A stretch of 8,429 nt of DNA from an uncultured Eubacteriales bacterium (GCA_900544525.1 UQVN01000139.1:1-8429); one strand, 5' to 3'; shown: positions 1 to 6,401, counted from the stretch's first letter. Made by a program: numbers and translations. The notes: generated by a model from the sequence alone, not told the origin.

Positions 1-135
1 TTTTATCTATTTATTCAAGATAAAAAATATTCCCAATATAAATTTCATTTTGCTCTTCTCTTAGAAGCAACTAAAACCTCTCATACATTACAAAAGCATA
101 CAGATGGATATACCAGCTTATTCACATCCTATTAA
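1..135 (+). CDS. Possible 3' end of a gene truncated by the window edge
   Basis: Frame 1 is open from the first base for 44 codons and ends at TAA 133-135. The residues begin FYLFIQDKKYSQYKF and end GYTSLFTSY. An open stretch of this length in such AT-rich sequence, with a mixed and plausible amino-acid composition, suggests the C-terminus of a real protein transcribed toward the MFS gene (convergent). No domain is recognisable and no function is proposed. It could also be a chance open frame. The left end is the window boundary, not a start codon. Confidence 0.35.
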   Translation, partial: FYLFIQDKKYSQYKFHFALLLEATKTSHTLQKHTDGYTSLFTSY

Positions 136-151
136 TTATGGCATATCCATC
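103..151. repeat. Imperfect inverted repeat between convergent genes
   Basis: GATGGATAT at 103-111 pairs with ATATCCATC at 143-151. After one A/C mismatch, CC (113-114) pairs with GG (140-141). The 25-base loop contains the stop codon of the left-edge reading frame. It lies between two converging genes, where a transcription stop would be expected, but no T-run follows on either strand, so it is not a classical intrinsic terminator. Positions 152-223 hold nothing else that I can support apart from a small AGGAT/ATCCT stem with a 4-base loop near 205-218. Confidence 0.3.
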
Positions 152-223
152 GCAGTAAGTACACAAAGCCTTGATAAATTTTAACTTTTTTCTCTACTAA
201 CTCAAGGATTTTCATCCTAATTG

Positions 224-1507
224 TTATTCAATTATTTCTATAGATTTATAATCGTTTTCTAATACCTCAGTACTCTTTCTTTCCGCTTCATAAATAGGTT
301 GATTTTCTTTTTTTGGTATTACGATTAACATAATCATTGCAACAAAAGCTATACTTCCTAATAACAATGATACTGTCTGATAGGATAACATTTGCCCAAG
401 TCCCCCAGCCAAAAATTGAAAGAATATCCCCCCAACTGCAAAGATAATATTGAATATTGCATTAACTCTTGCTCGCATATCGCTTGGTAAATAAGACTGT
501 ACCGCTGTTTCTCGAATGGTTGCACTGGATGTTCCTAACGCGCCACAAAAAAAACGATTCAATAACATCAAGGGATATGGCATCCATAGAAGGAAAGCAT
601 CCATTGTATCATAAAAAGTATAGACAAACTTTATAAATCTATATCTTTTTTTAGGCGGTATTTCCATTTTATATTGAAAATATCCACTACATACTCTTCC
701 TAGCATTTCCGCACTCTTTAAAAATCCAAGCATTGTAACAGATAACCAAGTCTGAGTCTGATAGTAAGCCTGAGTAACAATATTAATTCCATCGGATGCT
801 CCACTTGTCACACTCATATATAAATAGATGTTTCGAATTCCCTTTTCTTTTTTTAGATAAGAAAATCCTTCTTTGATTTCATCTCTATACTTTTTAAATG
901 ATGTAATTTCTCTCTTTTTGCAAAAATCTTCTTGGATACGGGATTTCAAAAAGACAGAGCCTAAACAGAGTAAAAAAACAAAAAAGAACAGAGAACTCAT
1001 GACCACTCTTTCATATAAAAATGTAGCAATTGGAGACATCATAATAATAATTATTGGATAAATCATCCCACTAATAGCATATCCCTTCTGCTCTAACCCA
1101 ACAGGAATCAAATCTGGATACCATGCAGAATAAGTCAAACGATAGAGAACAGATATCGTTGCTACAATGAAAGTAAAAATTAAATACCACTCATAACGAA
1201 ATCCATAACCTAAAACTAAAAGTCCCATCACGCCATAAGTAAATGCCATAAGAATTTCCAAATAGATTGCCCATTTTTTCTTACTGTTCGTATCAATGAG
1301 TGGTGCAACAAAAACTGGTAAAATAATGTCTGGTAACATTCCACATATCATAATAAGGGAAGATAAAAATGTTGATTTCGTTTCCTCAAAAACAGAGAGA
1401 CTTACTGGTAGATTCATAGCCTCCCCACCAATCGCTGACAAAACAGTTGCTAACGTAATACAGGTGAAATCAGAAGTCCATAGTTTCTTTTCTCCTATGT
1501 TTTTCAT
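224..1507 (-). CDS. MFS transporter (major facilitator superfamily permease)
   Basis: This is an integral membrane transporter, probably a proton-driven exporter or permease; the substrate cannot be told from the sequence. From the ATG at 1507 it is 427 residues, within the usual 400-430 of a 12-helix MFS protein. Numbered from the longer start at 1534, hydrophobic segments run across about 24-45, 54-80, 88-110, 115-135, 152-173, 178-197, 240-275, 318-340, 355-380 and 385-407. The loop between helices 2 and 3 reads DTNSKKKW (81-88), a degenerate form of the MFS D-x-x-x-[RK]-[RK] signature. The C-terminal half has SDMRARVNAIFN (351-362), like the R-x-RVNA motif of MFS_3-type transporters. The tail from 409 is polar and acidic. 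It lies 93 bases downstream of the regulator gene on the same strand, probably in the same transcript. An ATG at 1534 would add nine residues (MKLEGACCI). I prefer 1507 because homologous transporters usually begin a few residues before the LW-x-x-DF segment. Confidence 0.85.
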   Translation of the reverse strand: MKNIGEKKLWTSDFTCITLATVLSAIGGEAMNLPVSLSVFEETKSTFLSSLIMICGMLPDIILPVFVAPLIDTNSKKKWAIYLEILMAFTYGVMGLLVLGYGFRYEWYLIFTFIVATISVLYRLTYSAWYPDLIPVGLEQKGYAISGMIYPIIIIMMSPIATFLYERVVMSSLFFFVFLLCLGSVFLKSRIQEDFCKKREITSFKKYRDEIKEGFSYLKKEKGIRNIYLYMSVTSGASDGINIVTQAYYQTQTWLSVTMLGFLKSAEMLGRVCSGYFQYKMEIPPKKRYRFIKFVYTFYDTMDAFLLWMPYPLMLLNRFFCGALGTSSATIRETAVQSYLPSDMRARVNAIFNIIFAVGGIFFQFLAGGLGQMLSYQTVSLLLGSIAFVAMIMLIVIPKKENQPIYEAERKSTEVLENDYKSIEIIE

Positions 1508-1518
1508 AATACAACACG

Positions 1519-1526
1519 CTCCTTCT
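1519..1526 (-). promoter_or_regulatory. Ribosome binding site deciding the MFS start
   Basis: AGAAGGAG lies 11 bases before the ATG at 1507. The alternative ATG at 1534 has AAGGA only 4 bases upstream. One spacing is long and the other short, so spacing alone does not decide; agreement with typical MFS N-termini favours 1507. Confidence 0.45.
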
Positions 1527-1600
1527 AGCTTCATTGTATCCTTCTAACTTTCACCTGTAAATAAAACTATTTTGAGAAATTTTATATTAAAATATATGCT

Positions 1601-2860
1601 TTAATTGATTATTTTCTTAATAAATGAAGAAATTTTTCTTTCAAACTCTAATGCTTGCTTATATTTTCTCTGCTTTGTATAGGCTTTTATAATGACATCA
1701 TGGTAAAAATAAAGATGTCCAAAATGTTGCTCGTCTTCTAATTGTTTTATTAACTTTTCTATGAGTATCAAATACGCTGGATCTTCTAGAAAATTCTCTT
1801 CACATTCTAACTTGGCCTCTTCATATTTTAGCCAATTCGACTCGTACTTATCTTCGAACTTTAGTAAAGAATTTTTTGCTTCCTCAAGAATTTTTCGTCC
1901 TTCTTCTCGTTCTCCCAATCGAATCATAGCAATTGCTTTTTTATGCAAAACAGAAAAAGAATGTTGTTTTTTCTTTGAAACCTTATCCAAATGAGTAAGA
2001 GCCTTATCATAATTTTTAAAACTAATATAAGTGGCTCCCAAATTATAATTCATCATATCAATCAGTTCACTATTGGAAGTATTCCAACTTGTGTTTTGTA
2101 ATAGATGAAAGACTCGTTCATAACAATCAATCATCATCTCTTCTTGATTCAGACACGCATAGGCAGAACCTGCAATAAAATAGTATTCAGCCAGCCGAAA
2201 TGTATTCCCTTCTTTTACTGCCATTGCAATAAAATTACTTTCATTTTGATGAATCATAGAATACTGTCCTAACAAGAAATGAATATTTAGAAAAACGATA
2301 AGCGAATAGGAATTTCTTAATATTTCATAAGCCTTCTGTCCTTCTAACTGCATCTGCCTCCTCAGTTCTTTATGCTCTTTCTTTGCATTATTTAATTCCT
2401 CATATGATTTTTGAACCTTTAAAATATAAAAATGAGCCTTCTGCTTTGGCGACATTCTATCTTCTATTTTTTCCAAAAATGAAAGAACTTCTTCCCCTGC
2501 ATATCCTTGAATTAACATCCAGTCTACTGCATATTTGCTATACTCAATTCCTTGGCATTGATTTTTCATTTGCTCATAGATCTTTTGGAATTCTAATCCA
2601 TATTCTAATTCATAAAAATATCGCTGTACAAATGTTTCATACTGCTTTAATTTCTCTTGATTTCTCTCATAAGTAACTCCAAGTTTCTTAAACAAAGCTA
2701 CTAGTATCTCTTCATCGGCTTGTACTATTCCATTCTCAATCTTACTAAGATATGATGTTACACAGACTCCATAACATACTTCTTTTTGCCCTTTGTTTTG
2801 TTTCAGTCGCTCCATTTTCAGTAACATTCCTATCACTGAACGCTCTACTTCTTTCATCAT
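1601..2860 (-). CDS. XRE-family helix-turn-helix regulator with TPR-like C-terminal domain
   Basis: This is a DNA-binding transcriptional regulator with the Rgg/PlcR (RNPP) type of architecture. Numbered from an upstream TTG at 2878 (425 residues), an XRE-type helix-turn-helix spans about 16-70, with the recognition-helix region VTSYLSKIENG at 40-50. The remaining 350 residues are almost wholly helical, with TPR-like repeats, the clearest at about 277-300 (YNLGATYISFKNYDKALTHL) and 386-418. In RNPP proteins such a domain binds a short signalling peptide, but that ligand role is inference here; I saw no adjacent small peptide gene. ATG at 2860 (or the next codon, 2857) is chosen as the start because it overlaps the GH13 stop as TAATG, an arrangement typical of translational coupling; no strong independent ribosome binding site is visible. 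Likely targets are its own operon, including the downstream MFS gene. Low-GC codon use matches its neighbours. Confidence 0.8.
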   Translation of the reverse strand: MMKEVERSVIGMLLKMERLKQNKGQKEVCYGVCVTSYLSKIENGIVQADEEILVALFKKLGVTYERNQEKLKQYETFVQRYFYELEYGLEFQKIYEQMKNQCQGIEYSKYAVDWMLIQGYAGEEVLSFLEKIEDRMSPKQKAHFYILKVQKSYEELNNAKKEHKELRRQMQLEGQKAYEILRNSYSLIVFLNIHFLLGQYSMIHQNESNFIAMAVKEGNTFRLAEYYFIAGSAYACLNQEEMMIDCYERVFHLLQNTSWNTSNSELIDMMNYNLGATYISFKNYDKALTHLDKVSKKKQHSFSVLHKKAIAMIRLGEREEGRKILEEAKNSLLKFEDKYESNWLKYEEAKLECEENFLEDPAYLILIEKLIKQLEDEQHFGHLYFYHDVIIKAYTKQRKYKQALEFERKISSFIKKIIN

Positions 2861-4170
2861 TATCGTTCCATCTTCCAATACTGTACACTATATGCGGGAA
2901 GTTCGCTTCCGCCTCCAAAATCATGATCTTTCCCAGTAATCAACTCTTCTGCTCTTCCACATCCTGCATCAAAATGTGCCATATATGTCTGTTCATCCGC
3001 ATTAATGGCAACCAGTATTCTTTCATTTTCTGTCTTTCTTTCAAAAATCACTTGCTTGTTTGTGAGAAGAACAGAACGAAAATCTCCGTAACAAAGAGCC
3101 TCGCTTTCCTTATGGATACTTGCTAACTTTCCTATCCACTCAGTCAATTCATTTTCTTCTGCTACCTCAAAACATGGGCGAAGATTCCAATCTCCATCTG
3201 CCTTATCCCCTTTTGCTCCCCACTCACTTCCATAATAGATACAAGGAATTGCTGGCATACCAAATAACAACCCATAAATAAGTGACAAATGATTTTTATT
3301 TTGTAAAATCGTTGCAACTCTCGTTACGTCATGGTTATCCACAAAGCTTAATAGATGCTTTCCTTTATAAAGTGTCCAATTTTCTGGTCCAAACTGCCGT
3401 AATAAACTATGTGTAATTTCAAACATATTCATGCTATTAAAACTAGAATAAAGACCTTTATAGCACTCATAATTGGTACAACTATGAAGTTCTTCGTTAT
3501 TGACAAACTGATTATAATCCCCATGTAATAACTCTCCTACAAGGAAAAAATCTTTCTTTAACCCTTCACAGAAACTTCTAAGTCTTTTTAAAAAGTTATG
3601 ATCTAAGCAATAAGCCACATCTAAACGCAACCCATCAATATCAAATTCTTCTATCCAACCTTTTATACAAGAAAAAATATGTTGGATTACTTGCTCATTT
3701 TGAAGGTTTAATTTTACAAGCTCAAAATGTCCTTCCCAACCTTCATACCAAAATCCGTCGTCATAATTGGAATTTCCATCAAAATTAATATAAAACCAAT
3801 CTTTATATTGAGAATCCCTCTTCTTTTCTTTCACATCTTGAAATGCGAAAAATCCACGTCCAACATGATTAAAAACACCGTCTAATACGACTTTTATCCC
3901 CGCTTTATGAAGTTCTTGACAAACTGTTCCAAAGGTTTCATTACTACCTAATCGAACATCTATTTTTCTATAGTCCCTTGTATCATATCCATGACAATCG
4001 GATTCAAACACTGGTGAAAAATATATGGCATTTGCTCCTACCTTTCTAATATGAGGAATCCAATCGATCACTTTTTTTATTCTATCCACTAACACACCAT
4101 CATTTTCATATGGTGCTCCACAAAATCCTAACGGATAAATTTGATAAAATACACTTTCATTTGCCCACAT
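2860..4170 (-). CDS. Cytoplasmic alpha-amylase-family (GH13) glycoside hydrolase
   Basis: This 436-residue GH13 (beta/alpha)8-barrel enzyme is predicted to hydrolyse alpha-1,4-linked glucans such as maltodextrins inside the cell; there is no signal peptide. The chain opens directly into barrel strand 1 (ESVFYQIYPLGF, 5-16), so it lacks the N-terminal beta-domain of classical cyclomaltodextrinases. Conserved regions are all present: DGVFNH (97-102), GLRLDVAY with nucleophile D184 (180-187), VGELLHG with acid/base E213 (211-217) and FVDNHD with stabilising D281 (276-281). LVKLN (151-155) resembles the MPKLN fifth region of neopullulanase/cyclomaltodextrinase enzymes, so GH13_20-like activity is the best guess. 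About 95 C-terminal residues form a short beta-rich domain C. A strong GGAGG lies 7 bases before the ATG. The gene follows truA by 50 bases and its TAA overlaps the regulator ATG by one base. Exact substrate is not determinable. Confidence 0.9.
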   Translation of the reverse strand: MWANESVFYQIYPLGFCGAPYENDGVLVDRIKKVIDWIPHIRKVGANAIYFSPVFESDCHGYDTRDYRKIDVRLGSNETFGTVCQELHKAGIKVVLDGVFNHVGRGFFAFQDVKEKKRDSQYKDWFYINFDGNSNYDDGFWYEGWEGHFELVKLNLQNEQVIQHIFSCIKGWIEEFDIDGLRLDVAYCLDHNFLKRLRSFCEGLKKDFFLVGELLHGDYNQFVNNEELHSCTNYECYKGLYSSFNSMNMFEITHSLLRQFGPENWTLYKGKHLLSFVDNHDVTRVATILQNKNHLSLIYGLLFGMPAIPCIYYGSEWGAKGDKADGDWNLRPCFEVAEENELTEWIGKLASIHKESEALCYGDFRSVLLTNKQVIFERKTENERILVAINADEQTYMAHFDAGCGRAEELITGKDHDFGGGSELPAYSVQYWKMER

Positions 4171-4220
4171 ACCAATACCTCCATTCTTATACTCGGCTCA
4201 TCTGGCTCGCCTGTTCTCTT

Positions 4221-4964
4221 CTAATACTCAATTTCTTGTAAAAACAGACCTTTTGCATCCGCCATCTCAATTTCTTCATTGCGGACACCGCTTTCAAAAA
4301 TTTCTGTAATAATTTGAGGTTCCCTCACCTCTTCTCCAACTTCAATTAAAACGCCTGCAACAATTCGAGCCATGTTGTGAAGAAAATCATTGGCTTTTAT
4401 TGTGATCTGAACTTCATTTCCATCACTATAAATATCTACGCTTTCTACCGTACGAACAGTTGATTTCTTGCTCTTTTTCACAGTAGAAAACGCCTTAAAA
4501 TCATGGGTCCCAACAAGTAATTCTCCTGCTTCTCTCATCTTATCAATATTTAATTTTCCAAAACAATAATACACATATTTTCTATCAAACACTGGAATAG
4601 TGTCTCCAATTGCAATGCGATATAAATATGTTTTACTTTTTGCATTTAACGTAGCATGAAAACGTTCTGGAACTTCATCTACATAAGTAACTGCAATATC
4701 TCTTGGTAAATAACGATTAAAATAATGCTTCATTTCTAGTGGTCTCATACTACTTTTTGTTTGAAAATTAGCAATCTGTTCATAAGCATGAACGCCGACT
4801 TCTGTACGAGAACCACAGTTTAATGTTGGATTTTCATTTGTCATCTTGCGAATCACTTCCAATAATTTTTGTTCCACTGTATTAGAGGATTCGCCTTTTC
4901 CTAATCGTTGCCACCCATCATATCTTCCTCCATCATATTCAATTGTAATCTTTATATTTCTCAT
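4221..4964 (-). CDS. truA: TruA-family tRNA pseudouridine synthase homologue with Glu at the catalytic Asp position
   Basis: TruA converts U38-U40 of the tRNA anticodon stem to pseudouridine. At 247 residues this protein has the normal family length and many family landmarks: KITIEYDGGRYDGWQR (5-20), RFHATLNAKSKTYLYR (101-116), GTHDFKAFS (152-160), NDFLHNMARIVAGVL (192-206) and ADAKGLFLQE (235-244). The catalytic loop, usually G-R-T-D-x-G-V-H-A, reads GSRTEVGVHA (51-60). Position 55 is therefore Glu (GAA, 4800-4802) in place of the Asp that attacks the uridine ring in all studied pseudouridine synthases. The rest of the loop, including the preceding Arg, is intact. It may be a paralogue beside a normal truA elsewhere in the genome (inference), either with altered activity or retained for tRNA binding. 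AGGA precedes the ATG by about 8 bases. It appears to head the truA-GH13-regulator-MFS run. The gene symbol reflects family membership, not proven function. Confidence 0.88.
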   Translation of the reverse strand: MRNIKITIEYDGGRYDGWQRLGKGESSNTVEQKLLEVIRKMTNENPTLNCGSRTEVGVHAYEQIANFQTKSSMRPLEMKHYFNRYLPRDIAVTYVDEVPERFHATLNAKSKTYLYRIAIGDTIPVFDRKYVYYCFGKLNIDKMREAGELLVGTHDFKAFSTVKKSKKSTVRTVESVDIYSDGNEVQITIKANDFLHNMARIVAGVLIEVGEEVREPQIITEIFESGVRNEEIEMADAKGLFLQEIEY

Positions 4965-5051
4965 TCTATTTCCTGACCTTTCTTATCTTCCTATTCAAAA
5001 GTTCTTATTCACTATCCTATTCGTTTCTTTATAGCAAATAACTTCTTTTTC

Positions 5052-5080
5052 ATTGTAACATTTTCTATACTAAAACTAAA
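5052..5080 (-). promoter_or_regulatory. Probable promoter of the truA-led operon (extended -10)
   Basis: On the minus strand, TACAAT (5057-5052) is preceded by TGT, giving an extended -10 of the TGn type. A poor -35 (TTTAGT, 5080-5075, three matches to TTGACA) stands 17 bases upstream. Transcription would begin near 5045 and leave a leader of about 80 bases before the ATG at 4964. The surrounding sequence, 5041-5100, is only 23% GC by my count. Confidence 0.45.
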
Positions 5081-5135
5081 TATTTTTCTTCATCCTGTTG
5101 TTAGAAACCACTTTTCCATAACATAGATTCCCTAC

Positions 5136-5165
5136 TTGACTCGTTGTCTTCGTGCAAAGTACAAA
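5136..5165 (+). promoter_or_regulatory. Candidate promoter reading into the structured intergenic element
   Basis: TTGACT (5136-5141, five of six matches to the -35 consensus) is followed after 18 bases by TACAAA (5160-5165, four of six matches to the -10). Transcription would start around 5172 and run through the inverted repeats to the A/T-tailed hairpin at 5341-5380. This is the only hint that the element is transcribed as its own plus-strand RNA, and the match is modest. Confidence 0.25.
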
Positions 5166-5220
5166 GTGTGCATTGCACACTCCTCGCGACTTTAAGTTAC
5201 TTCTAGCAATGCACACTTTG
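5162..5220. repeat. Perfect 15-bp hairpin with an alternative internal palindrome
   Basis: CAAAGTGTGCATTGC (5162-5176) is exactly complementary to GCAATGCACACTTTG (5206-5220) across a 29-base loop. The left arm also forms its own palindrome, GTGTGCATTGCACAC (5166-5180), which excludes the long stem. A given molecule can therefore adopt one fold or the other. Confidence 0.7.
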
Positions 5221-5224
5221 CCGC

Positions 5225-5269
5225 GCACGAGCAGTTTGCGAAGCAAAATATCTTCTTTGCGAGCTGTGC
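5225..5269. repeat. Second hairpin domain with mutually exclusive inner stems
   Basis: GCAC-G-AGC (5225-5232) pairs with GCTGTGC (5263-5269) through seven base pairs with one bulged G. Inside it, GCAAA (5243-5247) can pair either with TTTGC at 5235-5239 (loop GAA) or with TTTGC at 5256-5260 (8-base loop). Confidence 0.45.
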
Positions 5270-5287
5270 ATCGTTCCCACGTAGTGC

Positions 5288-5342
5288 TTTTTTATGTTAT
5301 AGGATGACTCGCTATGCGAGGAATTTCCTATAACATAAAAAA
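5288..5342. repeat. Long 17-bp palindrome with a capped inner stem
   Basis: The outer arms, 5288-5304 and 5326-5342, are perfect reverse complements (TTTTTTATGTTATAGGA and its complement). The interior contains CTCGC (5308-5312) and GCGAG (5316-5320) around a TAT loop, so the whole folds into one long hairpin with a small internal loop. Its A/T-rich ends mean it could also stop transcription on either strand. It abuts and slightly overlaps the next terminator hairpin. Confidence 0.75.
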
Positions 5343-5380
5343 AATACACTAAAAATATAAAAAACTTTTTAGTGTATTTT
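5341..5380 (-). terminator. Rho-independent terminator of the DUF4430/S-component operon
   Basis: AAAATACACTAAAAA (5341-5355) and TTTTTAGTGTATTTT (5366-5380) form a perfect 15-bp stem with a 10-base loop. On the minus strand it lies 33 bases past the S-component stop, and the right arm runs on into further T residues (5340-5337), the usual intrinsic-terminator layout. On the plus strand it also ends in a T-run, so it may act in both directions. Confidence 0.8.
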
Positions 5381-5412
5381 TATCGACAATTTATATCTTC
5401 TTATGCCATATA

Positions 5413-5910
5413 TCACTCGGAACAAACCGCTTTCTCTAATATTCCATTTAATGGTTTGAATAACAGCATACAAATAACAAAATTCCCAATACAGTGAGGG
5501 ATATCATAAATCAATCCCGCGACCCAATAGGCAAATGCTGCCTTTGTTCCACTAAGAAAAAAATACGGTATGGCACAAAGAGCCCCAAATCCCATTCCAT
5601 AAAATCCTGAAAGCAAACTCCAAAAAAACACAGAAGTTTGTTTTTGAAAACATAGAGTTAAAAGTGCTAAAATACTCCATATATATAAATAATTAATCCA
5701 CCACAATCCAAAACCGTAAATAAATCCTTCCAATAAAACAAATGCATAAATAACGAAAAATACTTTTTTCTTTAAATGGATTGTATATAAAATAATAAGG
5801 AGACTTACAATTTCAATATTGGGTAGAAAACCAAGTGCTACTTGTCCGACTAATAAAATGGCAGTAAAAATTGCCATCAATGTCAATTCTCTTGTTTTTG
5901 AACTTGCCAA
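5413..5910 (-). CDS. ECF transporter S component (substrate-binding membrane subunit)
   Basis: This is the substrate-specific membrane subunit of an energy-coupling-factor importer; it captures a vitamin-like molecule and works with shared EcfA/EcfA' ATPases and EcfT, none of which is in the window. At 165 residues it has the family's usual size and six hydrophobic segments at about 8-28, 31-45, 49-67, 72-88, 95-118 and 126-152. The N-terminal RELTLMAIFTAILLVGQ (7-23) and C-terminal IPHCIGNFVICMLLFKPL (137-154) segments are typical of the ECF S-component superfamily. It starts on TTG at 5910, immediately after the upstream TAA (5913-5911). The start is supported by AGGAAGG seven bases before it, inside the end of the upstream gene; the next in-frame Met (residue 12) would cut into helix 1. 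Pairing with a DUF4430 protein suggests a shared ligand. Cobalamin is a guess from transcobalamin similarity of DUF4430; the sequence itself does not show the ligand. Confidence 0.8.
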   Translation of the reverse strand: MASSKTRELTLMAIFTAILLVGQVALGFLPNIEIVSLLIILYTIHLKKKVFFVIYAFVLLEGFIYGFGLWWINYLYIWSILALLTLCFQKQTSVFFWSLLSGFYGMGFGALCAIPYFFLSGTKAAFAYWVAGLIYDIPHCIGNFVICMLLFKPLNGILEKAVCSE

Positions 5911-6303
5911 TTAATATCCTTCCTTTAATGTGAGTTCATATTGTTCGCCATCGATCACAGGAGTTTGACTAACAGAGGTATTTACTTGTTCTCCATTTTG
6001 TGTGATGCACCACCATTGCTGTTTGGAATCATCTGCCTTTTCTCCATCAACCGTTGTGATAAAAAGTCCGTACTGGCTTTCTTCTCCTTCAATTAAACCT
6101 TCTTTTGTTAAGACATCACCTAAATATTCTACATCTGTTTCATAATGAAACGTTTTCTCCTCCTTATTTCCGTGTACTACAACAACATCAATTTTCTTAT
6201 TGCCTTCTTGTGTCTCTGGTTTAAAATTGGAATATAAAAACCATCCTAACACACATAAAATAATTAAGGCAACAACACCTACTAAATATTTCTTTTCTTT
6301 CAT
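5911..6303 (-). CDS. Membrane-anchored DUF4430 domain protein (transcobalamin C-terminal-like)
   Basis: This 130-residue extracytoplasmic protein has an N-terminal membrane anchor (residues 6-24) after a KEKK positive cluster. C17 sits in LIILC, which lacks the small residue before Cys required by a lipobox, so a membrane anchor is more likely than a lipoprotein. Residues 37-130 match the DUF4430 pattern: YLGDVLTKEGL (60-70), GEESQYGLFITTVDG (73-87), paired Trp 97-98, QNG (102-104) and IDGEQYELTL (117-126). DUF4430 is related to the C-terminal ligand-capping domain of transcobalamin and intrinsic factor. It lacks the alpha/alpha-barrel partner domain found in those proteins. Its TAA is directly followed by the S-component TTG, so the two form an operon, and it probably presents ligand to that transporter (inference). 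AAAGG lies six bases before the ATG. Confidence 0.82.
   Translation of the reverse strand: MKEKKYLVGVVALIILCVLGWFLYSNFKPETQEGNKKIDVVVVHGNKEEKTFHYETDVEYLGDVLTKEGLIEGEESQYGLFITTVDGEKADDSKQQWWCITQNGEQVNTSVSQTPVIDGEQYELTLKEGY
5917..5926 (-). promoter_or_regulatory. Ribosome binding site fixing the TTG start of the S component
   Basis: AAAGGAAGGA on the minus strand lies within the last codons of the DUF4430 gene, with seven bases between AGGAAGG and TTG 5910. Its strength explains use of a TTG start and suggests coupled translation of the two genes. Confidence 0.7.
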
Positions 6304-6353
6304 GAGAATCCTTTCTACGATTAACTTGTTAATATTTTATTTCTTATTCCTGA

Positions 6354-6366
6354 TTCCTATTAGGAA
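6354..6366. promoter_or_regulatory. Perfect 13-base palindrome in the DUF4430 leader
   Basis: TTCCTATTAGGAA is symmetric about T6360 and lies about 30-40 bases downstream of the predicted start of transcription. It could be a repressor site; it is short enough to be chance. Confidence 0.3.
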
Positions 6367-6401
6367 ACTTATAAAATCTTGGATTTTCTATGGGACTCTT
6401 T

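Larger units (their letters stand above)
5113..5342. repeat. GC-shifted, inverted-repeat-rich intergenic element (dispersed repeat or structured RNA)
   Basis: This stretch stands out from its flanks: 5161-5280 is 48% GC by count, against 23% for 5041-5100. It contains three separate hairpins (listed individually) and no convincing reading frame. Near-identical direct copies of TTTCC(T)ATAACATA occur at its two ends (about 5114-5126 and 5325-5338), and an inverted copy lies at 5293-5304. TGACTCG also occurs twice (5137-5143 and 5305-5311). This modular composition resembles small non-autonomous repeats of the MITE or REP type. A non-coding RNA is the alternative. I do not recognise a known RNA family or riboswitch. 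Confidence 0.5.

Noticed and set aside
1296..1547. Plus-strand open frames inside the MFS gene, such as this 83-codon one
   Set aside because: It lies antisense to well-supported membrane-protein coding sequence, has no convincing ribosome binding site and shows no recognisable protein features.
1535..1600. A signalling-peptide gene for the TPR regulator
   Set aside because: The gap between the regulator and MFS gene has no ATG on the coding strand and no plausible short secreted-peptide frame.
2752..3126. 124-codon plus-strand open frame antisense to the GH13/regulator junction
   Set aside because: It spans two real genes on the other strand, and its Leu/Phe/Ser/Cys-rich composition is what the complement of such coding DNA gives.
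5911..6303. DUF4430 protein as a lipoprotein
   Set aside because: The only Cys near the membrane segment follows Leu (IILC), which does not fit the lipobox requirement for Gly, Ala or Ser before Cys.
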